A stretch of 64,000 nt of DNA, taken from assembly GCF_004000905.1 (NCBI RefSeq), contig NZ_BIMD01000001.1, positions 310,001-374,000 on the forward strand. Direction: 5' to 3'. Source of the DNA: Paenibacillus humicus NBRC 102415. Its GTDB lineage: Bacteria; Bacillota; Bacilli; Paenibacillales; Paenibacillaceae. The notes beneath the pieces are model-generated. The model was not told where the DNA came from and searched no databases. It saw nothing but the letters and a program-made list of their open reading frames with translations. A program made the position numbers and the translations under genes. Below, piece after piece: positions 7,193-16,507 of this stretch; positions within the stretch are counted from its first letter, which is position 1; each line of letters opens with the position of its first letter.

Positions 7193-8179
7193 CTATAGAG
7201 ACAGGGAAGAAATCCAGAAGCTTCCGTCGCGCGAATAATCCCGGAAAGGACCCGGCACGATCATATCGATGGCATCCAGCTCTTCGCTCGTCCATTGAAC
7301 GGCCAGCGCGCCCAGGTTCTCCTCGAGCTGACCGCGGCTTTTGACGCCGATGACGGGAATGACGTTTTTCCGCTGCAGCAGCCAGGACAGGGAGAGCTGG
7401 CTCAGCTTGACGCCTTTTTGATCCGCAAGTGCCGCCAGCTGCTCGACGATTTCCAGTTTCTTTTGATTGCGCGGTTCAGCCAGATTCATGCGCTCGCCGC
7501 GGGAATCGGCCGGAAGAGGCTGATTCTGCCTGTATTTGCCCGACAGCCAGCCGCCGGACAGGGGCGAATACACAATCGTGGCCAATCCATGCCGCTCCGA
7601 GGCGGGCAGTATTTCCTGCTCGATCGTCCTGTCCAGCAGGCTGTAGGAAGGCTGATTCGAGACGAACCGCTCCAGGTTCATCCTGTCGCTGGTCCAGAGC
7701 GACTCCACGATCCGCCACCCCTCGAAGTTGGAGCAGCCGATATAACGAACCTTGCCCTGCTTGACCAGATCATCGAGCGCTCTCAGCGTTTCGTCCAGCG
7801 GAGTATGGGGATCCGGACGATGGATCTGATACAGGTCGATGTAGTCGGTGCCGAGCCTTTTCAGGCTGTGCTCGACCTGCTTCATGATCCGGTAGCGGCT
7901 GGCCCCTTCTCCATTGGGGCCGTCCTCGGTCCTCACCTTGAACTTGGTCGCAACGACGACCTTCTCCCGGCGTCCCTTCAAGGCTTTGCCGATGATCTCC
8001 TCCGAGGTGCCCTTGCCGTAGGTGTCGGCTGTATCCAGGAAATTGATTCCGGAATCCAGCACCTGGTCAATGACCGCGAGAGAGCTTTTTTCATCCATAT
8101 CCCAGCTGCCGTAAGTCATCGTGCCGAGGCAGAAGCGCGAAACCTCCAGTCCCGATCTTCCCAAGTACGTATAGTCCAT
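7193..8179 (-). CDS. aldo/keto reductase
   Basis: A 328-residue (beta/alpha)8 NAD(P)H-dependent oxidoreductase. The catalytic tetrad is visible: Asp49 and Tyr54 in FLDTADTYG, Lys79 in VVVATKF, and His120 in LYQIH. The family pattern GCSNFEGW and the cofactor-binding end IPVIGVKS are also present. It would reduce aldehydes or ketones in the cytoplasm; the substrate cannot be told from sequence. ATG 8179 follows GGGGAGGAATGCA, so the in-frame ATG six codons upstream is rejected. It is 22 bases after a small membrane-protein gene. Confidence 0.92.
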   Translation of the reverse strand: MDYTYLGRSGLEVSRFCLGTMTYGSWDMDEKSSLAVIDQVLDSGINFLDTADTYGKGTSEEIIGKALKGRREKVVVATKFKVRTEDGPNGEGASRYRIMKQVEHSLKRLGTDYIDLYQIHRPDPHTPLDETLRALDDLVKQGKVRYIGCSNFEGWRIVESLWTSDRMNLERFVSNQPSYSLLDRTIEQEILPASERHGLATIVYSPLSGGWLSGKYRQNQPLPADSRGERMNLAEPRNQKKLEIVEQLAALADQKGVKLSQLSLSWLLQRKNVIPVIGVKSRGQLEENLGALAVQWTSEELDAIDMIVPGPFRDYSRDGSFWISSLSL

Positions 8180-8201
8180 GATTGCATTCCTCCCCAAATG
8201 A

Positions 8202-8402
8202 TTAGTTGAACACGAACCAGACCAGAGCGACGACGCTGAGCACGGCCGTCACGGCATACAGCATGCTGAGCCTTGCCCATTTTTTTCCATGCGCGCGGTC
8301 ATAAGCAGGGTTCCCATTTCGATTTTCCTTGGAAAAGCCAACCGCCAATGTAGCGCCGATCGCCGCCAGAATGACGGCCCCCACGAGAATATAACTGAAC
8401 AT
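8202..8402 (-). CDS. small two-helix membrane protein of unknown function
   Basis: A 66-residue protein with hydrophobic segments at about 4-22 and 46-64 and a basic, hydrophilic loop (KENRNGNPAYDRAHGKK) between them. An AAGGGG ribosome site precedes ATG 8402. It lies between the amidohydrolase and aldo/keto reductase genes on the same strand with short gaps, so it may be co-transcribed. I do not recognise a family. The clean start signal and regular topology support it being real. Confidence 0.65.
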   Translation of the reverse strand: MFSYILVGAVILAAIGATLAVGFSKENRNGNPAYDRAHGKKWARLSMLYAVTAVLSVVALVWFVFN

Positions 8403-8426
8403 GACAATCCCCTTATCGATTTAAAG

Positions 8427-10022
8427 TTAGGCTTGATAAGCGACGATGCCGTTGACGACCGTCATGAGCGCCTTGGCATGAAGCAGCTCGTCGGGATCCA
8501 TACCGTCATGGATCGGGCGGTCGACGACGGTGAAGTCGGCATGCTTGCCGATCCCGATCGAGCCCCTCCGGTCCGACTCCCCCGCCGCGGCCGCGCTGCC
8601 GTGCGTGAACAGCCCGATGGACTGGGAGATGCTCAGCTTCTCCTCCGGCAAATAGCCTTCATGCCGCTCGCCGGGCTTGCGCCTCGTAACGGCGGCGTGG
8701 ATGCCGAGGAACGGATTCAGCGGCTCGATCGGCGCATCGCTGCCTCCGGAGCAGGGCAATCCCGTCTGCAGCCATTTCTTCCAGGCGTACAGATAGCTTG
8801 TCCGCTCCGGGCCGACCCGGTCCATGACCCAAGGGAAATCGCTCGGCACGAACCGCGGCTGCAGATCGACGGCCAGATTCATCCTCTTCATGCGCTCCAC
8901 CGTAGCCGGCTGCACGATCTGGGCATGGATGAAGCGGTCCGGGAGCTTGGCGTCCGCGGCCAGCGGATGCGCCTCCAGCACATCCGCCATCATCTCGGCG
9001 GCTCCGTCCCCGATCGCGTGGAAGGCGATCGGATATCCCTGCCGCCGCGCCCTGCCGACAATCCCTGCCAGCTCCTCCGCTGTATGCATCGCCAATCCCA
9101 GCGCGGCGGGCGCGTCGTGATAAGGCTCCCGGAGCAGCGCCGTGCGGCCGCCGACCGCCCCGTCGGCGAACAGCTTCACCGCTCCGATCCGCAGCCAGTC
9201 GCTGCCGCTGCCCGCCCGCATCCCAAGCTCCTGGATCTCGTCCAGGAAGCCGTGGAACATCAGCTGATGGGTCCGGAAAGCCAAGCCTTCCTCCCTCAGC
9301 TCGCTCTGGATGCGCAGCATCGCTTCCACGCTGCCGAGCAGCCGGAGATCCTCGGTGTGGGCGGCCGTAAGTCCGAGCCGGAGCGCGTCCTCGCTGGCCC
9401 GCCTCATCGAGCTCTTCAGGAAATCGTAATCCGGTGCGGGCTGGACGGCGGCGAATGGAGCGGATGCATTCTCGTAGATCCAGCCGTTCAATTGACCGCC
9501 GGCATCTCTGCCGAAGGCGCCCGATTCCGGATCGGGAGTGTCCGCCGTAACGCCGGCTCTGCGGAACGCTTCCGAATTGCCGAGAAACGCATGGAAGCAG
9601 GTTCGAGTGAGATAGACGGGATGCCGCTCCGTGATTTCATCCAGCTCTCTCCGATGCGGCGCCGTTCCGTCCGGGAAGTTGTTCTCGTTCCAGTTCAGTC
9701 CGAGAATCCATTCGCCCTCCGGCGTGGAGGCGGCCCGCTCGGCAATCATGTGCAGCATCTCTTCCCTCGATGCCGCTTCGGTAAAGTCGAGCATGCCGAG
9801 CTTCATGCCATGCATCCCGAGATGCATATGGGCATCGACCAAACCGGGCAGCACCTGCGCCCCGTTCCAATCGACTTTCGCGTAAGGACGCCCGCTGAGC
9901 TGAAGCTCCAGCTCGGAAGCGGTTCCAATCGCCCGGATGATGCCATTCTCGACGTAGACCGAATCGGCCGCGGCCGATTCCGTCATGAACAGATTGCCGC
10001 GTACGAATAAGACGGCAGACAT
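8427..10022 (-). CDS. amidohydrolase, YtcJ/NfdA-like
   Basis: A 531-residue metal-dependent amidohydrolase. The first metal motif is HMH (His65-His67) in LVDAHMHLGMHG; later there are FHAIGDGA and HAQIV (metal His residues) and a C-terminal GSDAPIEPLNP motif with the catalytic Asp. This pattern fits the YtcJ-like subgroup related to N-substituted formamide deformylase. The true substrate is unknown. ATG 10022 follows GGGGAGGGG; the longer frame to 10082 overlaps the upstream terminator and is rejected. Confidence 0.88.
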   Translation of the reverse strand: MSAVLFVRGNLFMTESAAADSVYVENGIIRAIGTASELELQLSGRPYAKVDWNGAQVLPGLVDAHMHLGMHGMKLGMLDFTEAASREEMLHMIAERAASTPEGEWILGLNWNENNFPDGTAPHRRELDEITERHPVYLTRTCFHAFLGNSEAFRRAGVTADTPDPESGAFGRDAGGQLNGWIYENASAPFAAVQPAPDYDFLKSSMRRASEDALRLGLTAAHTEDLRLLGSVEAMLRIQSELREEGLAFRTHQLMFHGFLDEIQELGMRAGSGSDWLRIGAVKLFADGAVGGRTALLREPYHDAPAALGLAMHTAEELAGIVGRARRQGYPIAFHAIGDGAAEMMADVLEAHPLAADAKLPDRFIHAQIVQPATVERMKRMNLAVDLQPRFVPSDFPWVMDRVGPERTSYLYAWKKWLQTGLPCSGGSDAPIEPLNPFLGIHAAVTRRKPGERHEGYLPEEKLSISQSIGLFTHGSAAAAGESDRRGSIGIGKHADFTVVDRPIHDGMDPDELLHAKALMTVVNGIVAYQA

Positions 10023-10080
10023 GGCGACCCCTCCCCGTTTTTTTCTTTCATTATACCAAATCGCCGCTGCCGCAAAAGAC

Positions 10081-10105
10081 AAAAAACCGCCACGCGCGTG
10101 ACGGT
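10081..10105 (-). terminator. intrinsic terminator of the GNAT gene
   Basis: Stem ACCGTCACGC/GCGTGGCGGT (one mismatch) followed on the minus strand by six Ts. It separates the acetyltransferase gene from the amidohydrolase gene. Confidence 0.8.
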
Positions 10106-10136
10106 CTTGTGCCTGATGGAGGGATGCTTATGGCGA

Positions 10137-10688
10137 CTATTTCCGATGCAGCTGCCTGTATTCATCCTCGAGAATGGCCATGAGAATGGAGTCATGATAG
10201 GCATGCCCATAATAGAGCGCCTCGCGCTGTACACCTTCGCGCTTGAAGCCGAGCTTCTCGTAGACATGCGCCGCCCTTTCGTTGAACGCGAATACGTTCA
10301 GCTCGATGCGATGCAGATTGAGAATGCCGAATCCGTAATCAAGCATGAGCCGCAAAGCCTCGCTTCCGTAGCCTTTTCCCTGATGGGACTTGTCGTTCAG
10401 CGCGATCCGTATGCCCGCATTGCGGTTGTTGCGGTCGATGTCCTGAATCGCGATGTCTCCGATCAGTTCATCGGTATCCCGGAGAGCGATCAGAAGAAGG
10501 ACGGAGGATGCATCCTTCTCCTTGCCATGGAGGTAATCGACGATTTGTTCCCTCGTATAGTGCTTCTGCGTGCCGGTGAGCATCCGTGTCTCGGAGTCGT
10601 ACAGGCCGGCGTAATACCAGTCGGCATCCCCTGCTTCCACAGGTCTCAGATAAACGGATTTTCCTTCCAGAAATCGGACGGGTTTCAT
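10137..10688 (-). CDS. GNAT family N-acetyltransferase, RimJ/RimL-like
   Basis: A 183-residue acetyltransferase of the Acetyltransf_3 type. The acetyl-CoA binding region reads KSHQGKGYGSEAL (a Q/RxxGxG/A variant) and the C-terminal motif YEKLGFKREG is typical of RimJ/RimL and spermidine acetyltransferases. It would transfer acetyl groups to an amine; the substrate is not predictable. ATG 10688 follows AAAAGGAG and is preferred to an upstream in-frame ATG. It is a single gene with its own terminator. Confidence 0.88.
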   Translation of the reverse strand: MKPVRFLEGKSVYLRPVEAGDADWYYAGLYDSETRMLTGTQKHYTREQIVDYLHGKEKDASSVLLLIALRDTDELIGDIAIQDIDRNNRNAGIRIALNDKSHQGKGYGSEALRLMLDYGFGILNLHRIELNVFAFNERAAHVYEKLGFKREGVQREALYYGHAYHDSILMAILEDEYRQLHRK

Positions 10689-10769
10689 GATGGCTGTTCT
10701 CCTTTTCAACGAACTCATTATTTCAAAAGATTACCAGCCCGTCTGCGGCCCGTCCAGAACCGAAATCGG

Positions 10770-11468
10770 TTAAACCCGTTCTCTACCATCCTTCTGGAAC
10801 GGAACATAGACGAAGGACGCCTTGGCAGGCGTCCTGGCCGAAAGGTCGATCCGGGAAATCAATGAAGCGGCAGCCTGCAGCTTGGCAAGCTCTTCGTCCA
10901 GCAGCTTGCGGTACAGATCGGCGCTCATTTTCCTGCCGTCCTCCAGATTTCCTTCTGGATGGCGGATCCATTGCCACAGCTGCGCCCTGGAGATTTTGGC
11001 CGAAGCGTCATCCTCCATGAGGCTGTTGATCGGCACGGCGCCCGTTCCACGCAGCCAGGCTTCGATATAGTTCAAGCCGACCGACAGGTTCAGGCGGACG
11101 CCGGCTTCGGTAATGGGCTCTCGTGGCGCTTCAAGCAGCTGCTAGGCACCGACGATGCCGTCCGGGTGGATGAAGAGCTGGCTCGCCCCCGGCATATGTT
11201 CGTTGAATCCCCCCTCTGCCACTGCGACAAGCCCGGGATGGGCGACCCAAGTGCCGTCATGGCCGATCCGGACTTCCCTCAGCTTGTCGAGGCGAACCTT
11301 TTCAAGCGCCCGTTCGTTGGCGGCGGGATTTGTTTTTGAAAGGAATTTGCGCCGCCATGCCGCCGATGCAGACGCTCCCCGCCGGTGGCAGGTCTGGACC
11401 GCAAGCCGCGCATAAGCGGCCATGAACGGCGAGTCCATCTTGAAGAGGCTGCGGTCGGGAAAAACAAG
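10770..11468 (-). pseudogene. aceB: malate synthase remnant (5'-truncated, frameshifted, in-frame stop)
   Basis: Minus-strand sequence encodes the C-terminal part of malate synthase A, the glyoxylate-cycle enzyme. Recognisable segments in order are PDRSLFKMDSPFMAAY, TCHRRG, NERALEKVR, GHDGTWVAHPGL, FNEHMPG, then NYIEAWLRGTGAVPI, LMEDDASAKISRAQLWQWI and GNLEDGRKMSA. The start and the first half or more are missing. The IGGMAAQIPFKN segment is present only in another frame (about 11348-11385), which implies two compensating one-base indels. A TAG at about 11142-11144 interrupts the frame between HPDGIVGA and QLLEAP. It cannot encode working enzyme. Confidence 0.9.
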
Positions 11469-11472
11469 CACA

Positions 11473-11501
11473 AAAAAACCCGCCTTCATCGCGGGTTTTC
11501 C
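11473..11501 (-). terminator. intrinsic terminator abutting the malate synthase remnant
   Basis: Stem AACCCGC/GCGGGTT with loop CTTCATC, followed on the minus strand by seven Ts. It sits exactly at the 5' edge of the recognisable malate synthase homology, so it probably ended the upstream leftward transcript before a deletion joined it to the remnant. The 180 bases between it and the AraC remnant hold one short frame (about 40 codons ending GGKWRSPC) that I cannot assign. Confidence 0.75.
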
Positions 11502-11683
11502 ATCGGACTGATACCGATCATCGGCATGCATCGGCCAGAGGCGGCTATTCCATCAAACGCGCTGTCAGCATGGACTGCGCCACTTGCCGCCGTCATGCAA
11601 GTAAGCATCCTTGATCGCCCGGTATGCCGTTCCTTCGCTCACCGATGCCCAAGGCATCGCCGCAACAGACTCTACGGACGGTT

Positions 11684-12609
11684 CTACCAATCCGTGCCGC
11701 CAGCCTGCGTCCTGTCAGGCAAGGCTCTATTTCTCGCCTGCGACGGCGTCATGCCGACATATTGCTTGAACAGCCTCGTAAAATAATTGGGATTGCTGCA
11801 GCCGACGCGTTCCGCGACTTCGGTGACGGACAAGCCGGTTTCCAAGAGCAGCTTGGCCGCCTGCCGCATCCGGCAGCGGTTCACGAAATCGGTGAACGTC
11901 CTTCCGGTCAGCCTCTTGAACATCTTGCAGAAATGATGCGGGCTCACGCTCACCATCCTGGCCGCTTCCCTGATTCCCATGGGCGCGCCGCTGTCTTCCA
12001 CGTGCCGAATCAATTCCTTGAACCTTTCCTGCCGGAATCCGGCTTCCCTTGCCCGTCCCGCCTGTCCCGGAGGCAAATGAGTCCGAGCCAGCCATGCAAA
12101 GGCAAGAAACAGATAGGTTTTGGCGATCATCCGCCCGGAAGCGGAGAACCCTGTCCCGGACTCCGCGACAGCCATGTCGATCAAGCGCCGCGCTTCTTCT
12201 CCGCATCGGCCCGGATAGGCAGGCAGGGAAGCTCTTCCATCCAAAAAGGGCTGAGCAGCGTGTCATAGTCCTCTTCCTTGGCCCAATCGCTGAACAGCGC
12301 CCCGTTGAACACGATAGAGACATACTCCACTTGCTCCGAGCCGCGGCTGAACCCCGTATGCAGATCGCCCGCCTGCACGACGAGCAGCGTTCCCGGCTCG
12401 GCCTCGCATACCTGGCTGCCGATATGGAATACGGCCCGTCCCCGCCGCATCACGATGAACTCGAAATGTTCGTGCCAGTGCAGGAACAGGACGCATTGGC
12501 CAGGCTTCGTTTCTCCCGAAGCGTTGAAAAACAGTTTGAATGGATAGCTGCGGTCCAAAGGGTTGTTCTCCCAATGCTCCCGGTTCATCTCCATCGGCTT
12601 CACCTGCAC
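11684..12609 (-). pseudogene. AraC-family transcriptional regulator, frameshifted
   Basis: The two halves of an AraC regulator lie in different frames. The N-terminal half (12609 to 12181) is a cupin-type sugar-sensing domain with LHWHEHFEF, LLVVQAGDLHTG and YVSIVFN. The C-terminal half (frame open from 12244 to 11684) has two helix-turn-helix motifs, with GIREAARMVSVSPHHFCKMFKRLTG and then VAERVGCSNPNYFTRLFKQYVGMTPSQ-type sequence. The frames join at about 12193-12202, inside a GAAGAAG simple repeat, so a one- or two-base slippage explains the break; a sequencing error is also possible. It is divergent from the intact oxidoreductase gene it probably regulated. Confidence 0.85.
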
Positions 12610-12674
12610 AAGATAAGAGTGGTTTTGCGCAATTTAGGATCGAGAATACAGGGCTGGAATGCGTTATAATTCAC

Positions 12675-12690
12675 TTGACAGCGTTTACTA
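12675..12690. promoter_or_regulatory. cre-like catabolite-control site between araC remnant and oxidoreductase gene
   Basis: The 16-mer TTGACAGCGTTTACTA fits the Gram-positive cre consensus WTGNNARCGNWWWCAW at 15 of 16 positions (T instead of A at position 15). It lies about 65 bases upstream of the oxidoreductase start and also upstream of the AraC start. A CcpA or other LacI-family repressor could act here. The match is by eye and short enough to arise by chance. Confidence 0.45.
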
Positions 12691-12755
12691 TAGCTCACAA
12701 TCAGAGTGAATGACAAGCCCGATAGGAAGGGCCAGGCTGGAGGAGGCAAATACAA

Positions 12756-13799
12756 ATGAAAGAGAAGATGTTTCGAATTGTCGTCGCCGGATGCGGCGGC
12801 ATGGCGAATACTTGGGTGGAATACGCCATGGGCAGGCAGGACACGGAAATTGTCGGACTCGTCGACATCCGTCTGGAATCCGCTGAGTGCATGGCCGAGA
12901 GACATGGGCTGAGCTGCGGGAAGTATGTGTCGCTTGAGGAAGCAATCAGGGAAAACGAAGCCAATCTCGTGTTCGATGTCACCATCCCGGCCAGCCATCA
13001 TGAGATCGGCACAGCTGCGATGAAGCTTGGCTGCGACGTATTCTCCGAGAAGCCGCTCGCTGAATCGCTCGATGGCTGCCTCGATCTCGTCCGGGTATCA
13101 GATGAGACGGGACGATCGCATGCCGTCATGCAGAACAGACGCTTCGACCCCAATATACGGGCGTTGCGGAGCCTTATCAAGGAAGGAACGATCGGCAAGC
13201 CCGGTTTCGCCGGAGCGGACTTTTTTATCGGCGCTCACTTCGGCGGCTTCCGGGATGCCATGGAAAGCCCTCTCATTCTGGATATGGCCATCCACACGTT
13301 CGACCAGGCGAGGCTTATTCTCGGCGCCGATCCTATCTCCGTCTATTGCCATGAATTCAACCCCGCCGGCTCCTGGTATGCGGGAAGCGCGGCTGCCGTC
13401 TGCATATTCGAAATGTCCGACGGCTCCGTGTTCAACTATCGGGGCTCCTGGTGCGCAGAAGGCGCCCCCACCTCGTGGGAAGCTCAGTGGAGGATTACAG
13501 GCTCTGCAGGAACGGCGATATGGAACGGCTCGGACAGCCCATATGCGGACATCCTCACCCCTCAGCAGGAGGAGCAAGCCTTCTTGAAGGCGACGAAGCG
13601 GATCGAAACCTCCCCTGCAGCCGGCGGCGCGTCCTGGCATCACCGCTGCCTGGACGAATTGTTCGACTCCCTGCTGCAGGAACGCCCCGCCGAAACGGAC
13701 TGTCGGGACAATCTTCTCAGCATGGCTATGGTGCTCGGCGCGATGGAAAGCTCAAGAAGCGGGCGGAAGGTGCTCCTGTCGGAGCTTCTCGGACGCTAG
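12756..13799 (+). CDS. Gfo/Idh/MocA family oxidoreductase
   Basis: A 347-residue NAD(P)-dependent sugar or inositol-type dehydrogenase. It has an N-terminal Rossmann fold with VVAGCGGMA (about 9-17) and the family motif SEKPLAES (97-104, with the catalytic-site Lys99-Pro100), followed by the C-terminal alpha/beta domain carrying DMAIHTFDQARLI, where the Asp and His are conserved. ATG 12756 has an excellent GGAGGAGG site nine bases upstream. Divergence from an AraC-type sugar regulator and the nearby cre-like site suggest a carbohydrate role; the substrate is unknown. Confidence 0.9.
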   Translation: MKEKMFRIVVAGCGGMANTWVEYAMGRQDTEIVGLVDIRLESAECMAERHGLSCGKYVSLEEAIRENEANLVFDVTIPASHHEIGTAAMKLGCDVFSEKPLAESLDGCLDLVRVSDETGRSHAVMQNRRFDPNIRALRSLIKEGTIGKPGFAGADFFIGAHFGGFRDAMESPLILDMAIHTFDQARLILGADPISVYCHEFNPAGSWYAGSAAAVCIFEMSDGSVFNYRGSWCAEGAPTSWEAQWRITGSAGTAIWNGSDSPYADILTPQQEEQAFLKATKRIETSPAAGGASWHHRCLDELFDSLLQERPAETDCRDNLLSMAMVLGAMESSRSGRKVLLSELLGR

Positions 13800-13867
13800 C
13801 GCCGGCTTCACCTCGATCCGATCGGGTCCTCACAGGATCGCCTCTCCAATCTATCCGTTTTAGACTA

Positions 13868-15031
13868 TCACCGGCTGACTTCTCCGATCATGGGATTTTT
13901 GAGAGCGCCGGAATGGCTGATTCGAGCATTGACCTTGATTTCCACAACCGGCTTCATGTCGAACAGCGAGGTATCGTTCCCAAGCGCTTTCCACGCCCGA
14001 TTGGCTTTTTTATACATGGCATGCTCCAAATTCAGAAGGTCCGTCTTGGTGCGAACGGATTGCTCGACCATCTGGCGGACCTCTTCTTCAATTTTCCTGT
14101 TGGATGCTGCCTCCAATTGGGACAAAGACATATACTTCTCGTCTTGCCGCGACGATAGATACCCTTTGGTCTGGATTTCGACCTCGAATGTTGGAATCGG
14201 GCCCGGGCGGACGGAAATGCTGGATTTCGGATCCAGAAAGATAATCTGCACATCCGTTTTGTCCTCCGAAGGCACAAGCAGCGAAATCCGGTTCGACTCT
14301 TGGGCAAGCCAGCGCATTCCCTGCAGCTGCTTGATCGGAACGAGCGATTGCAGCCGCTTTTCCTTGATAAAGTAAGCCCCGCTTACATACGGCTTTTCCT
14401 CTTTCCCTTTCTGATCCTTCCACTGCGTCTTATTAATGGACACCGCCGGTATATAAGCGGTCTCTCCCGGCTCGAAAGCGCTGCGCATCAACTCGAACAA
14501 TTGCACGGGCTCAAGCTGAGAATTCTGAATGAAGATGGACTTGGGCTCATGCAAAATCGTATTCAGCGCCGATTGCCGGAAAAATCCGTTCATCATGAGA
14601 ATATCCTCCATCTTGTCCTTCGTCCCGTATACCCATGGCGTCAGCCTGATTTCATGGTAGCGGGGCAAGCTGTCGAATACATGCTCGAGTCCGTGCCGGA
14701 TAGCTCCTTCGCCGAAGATGACAGCCGTCATATGCGACCAGACAATCATGGATTGGCTCGTTTTATAGATTTGAAACATCGCGTCGTTCAGCGTGGAGCC
14801 CTCGCCATGGCCGACCCAGATCATCGGGCTTTGATCGTTCGCATTGGGTTCCGTTTTGGCGACGGATGCAAAATCGAGCATTTGATAATACCCGACGTAC
14901 TTGCCGTCTACATAGTCGATTCCGATCGCGGTGACGTAATTGAGATCCTGAGGATCGACGATATCCGTGTTTCCCGAGCAGGATGTCAGCGTCAGCAGGA
15001 CCGCGATTCCGCCCAGCGCGCGCCGCAACAT
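13868..15031 (-). CDS. spore germination lipoprotein, Ger(x)C family
   Basis: A 387-residue lipoprotein with a lipobox LLTLTSC ending at Cys18, then the Ger(x)C N-domain (LNYVTAIGIDYVDGKYVGYYQ region) and C-domain. This is the C subunit of a GerA-type germinant receptor in the spore inner membrane, which binds small nutrients and triggers germination. It is the last gene of a B-A-C operon and starts 3 bases after the A-subunit stop. The ligand cannot be told from sequence. Confidence 0.92.
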   Translation of the reverse strand: MLRRALGGIAVLLTLTSCSGNTDIVDPQDLNYVTAIGIDYVDGKYVGYYQMLDFASVAKTEPNANDQSPMIWVGHGEGSTLNDAMFQIYKTSQSMIVWSHMTAVIFGEGAIRHGLEHVFDSLPRYHEIRLTPWVYGTKDKMEDILMMNGFFRQSALNTILHEPKSIFIQNSQLEPVQLFELMRSAFEPGETAYIPAVSINKTQWKDQKGKEEKPYVSGAYFIKEKRLQSLVPIKQLQGMRWLAQESNRISLLVPSEDKTDVQIIFLDPKSSISVRPGPIPTFEVEIQTKGYLSSRQDEKYMSLSQLEAASNRKIEEEVRQMVEQSVRTKTDLLNLEHAMYKKANRAWKALGNDTSLFDMKPVVEIKVNARISHSGALKNPMIGEVSR

Positions 15032-15034
15032 AGA

Positions 15035-16507
15035 TTATCCCTTCTTCCGTTTTTTCAGCATCGTTGCCGTATAATTGCGCCTTTGGCGCGGATTCAAGGC
15101 CAAGGCGGACATCCATTCCCGGAACTGCAGGGAAGCGATCGGCTCCAAATAGTTGAGCCCGAACGAATCCAGCCGGCAAAGATAGATCAGGATGCCGATG
15201 CCGGACAGCATGAATCCGTACACGCCCAAGTAAGAGGAGAAGAACAGGACGAACAGCCGGATGACGCTCACCGTGCCGGATAGGGATTGGTTGACGAGCA
15301 CGAACGTCGCGACTGCCGATGTCGAGATGACTACGAGCATCGTAGGCGAAGCCAGTCCTGCACGGACGGCGGCATCGCCGATGATGATGCCGCCGACGAT
15401 GCCCACCGTTTGGCCGACCGCTTTGGGCAGCCTGACCCCCGCTTCCCTAAGAAGCTCGAACAAAATCAGGAGAGTAAGCGCCTCCAGCGCCAGCGGAAGC
15501 GGAATGCCGCTTCTGGAGACGACCACCGTCGCCAGCAGCTGAAAAGGAATTTGGGATACGTTCACCGAACCTATCGCGACCCAGAAGCCGGGCAGGAAGA
15601 TGGCGATCAGAAACCCGACCATCCGGATCAGCCTCTGAAGCATGACGAAATGATACGGGTAATGCACATCCTCCGGCGACTTGAGCACCTCGAAGAAATT
15701 GATTGGACCGATCAGCACCATCGGAGACCCGTTGACGATGACGATGAACCTTCCTCTAAGCAGGCATTCCGTAGCAAAATCGGGCCGGGCAATGTAATCG
15801 AGGAGAGGAAACAGGGAAAAAGAACGGTCCGACAGCCACTGCTCCAGCTGGCCGCTCCCAATGATGCTCTCCGTCTCGAAGCTGGAGAGCCGCTTCCTGA
15901 TTTCGTCGATTAGGACCGGATCGGCTTTATGCTCGAGATAGACCAGGTATACCTTCGTGCGGCTCAAAGACCCGATATCGAACTGCTCGCTGAATAGATG
16001 GGACGTCTGCAGCCTTTTGCGGATCAGGGCCAGGTTTGTATTCACCTCTTCGGTGAAGGCGTCCTTGGGTCCTTTGATGGAAATTTCCGTATTGGACTCC
16101 GCAGGCTGCCGCTTCGGAATATCCGCGATGTTGAGGGCATGGAACCTGCGCTCTCCCGCCTGATGAAAGAGGACATAACCGGTGAAAAGCAGATCGATCA
16201 TCCAGCTGGCGGTATCCGCCTCGATGATGGGCGGGGACACCGGCGGGCCGCCCTGCTCGCTCCCTCCTTGGTCGAGCCAAGCGATAAGCGGGTTCATATA
16301 TTCGTTCAGCTCGGCATGATCGATCATTCCATCGCAGTAGAAAACAGCGAACCTGGATGCATAACCTTCCGGAACGGGAGCGAAGCATAGATCCGAGTAG
16401 ACCGAAAGCTCTTGCTTCAGATGCTCCCCCTTCAGCTTGCCCGCCGCCAGCAGCTCCTCCAGATGCGCTATCGCCGGCGGCTGTTTTGGCTCCTGATTAT
16501 CCTTCAT
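15035..16507 (-). CDS. spore germination protein, GerA family (A subunit)
   Basis: A 490-residue protein with a large hydrophilic N-terminal half and a C-terminal half with several membrane segments, including VLIGPINFFEVL, FWVAIGSVNVSQIPFQLL and QTVGIVGGIIIGDAAVRAGL, which are characteristic of GerAA/GerKA proteins. The A subunit forms the ion-conducting part of the germinant receptor. It overlaps the upstream B-subunit gene by 11 bases, indicating coupled translation. Length and motifs fit an intact protein. Confidence 0.93.
   Translation of the reverse strand: MKDNQEPKQPPAIAHLEELLAAGKLKGEHLKQELSVYSDLCFAPVPEGYASRFAVFYCDGMIDHAELNEYMNPLIAWLDQGGSEQGGPPVSPPIIEADTASWMIDLLFTGYVLFHQAGERRFHALNIADIPKRQPAESNTEISIKGPKDAFTEEVNTNLALIRKRLQTSHLFSEQFDIGSLSRTKVYLVYLEHKADPVLIDEIRKRLSSFETESIIGSGQLEQWLSDRSFSLFPLLDYIARPDFATECLLRGRFIVIVNGSPMVLIGPINFFEVLKSPEDVHYPYHFVMLQRLIRMVGFLIAIFLPGFWVAIGSVNVSQIPFQLLATVVVSRSGIPLPLALEALTLLILFELLREAGVRLPKAVGQTVGIVGGIIIGDAAVRAGLASPTMLVVISTSAVATFVLVNQSLSGTVSVIRLFVLFFSSYLGVYGFMLSGIGILIYLCRLDSFGLNYLEPIASLQFREWMSALALNPRQRRNYTATMLKKRKKG

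Noticed and set aside
8289-10010. A 573-codon open frame opposite the amidohydrolase gene
   Set aside because: It lies antisense to a gene with clear metal-binding motifs. The translation is rich in Arg, His and Pro without domain structure.
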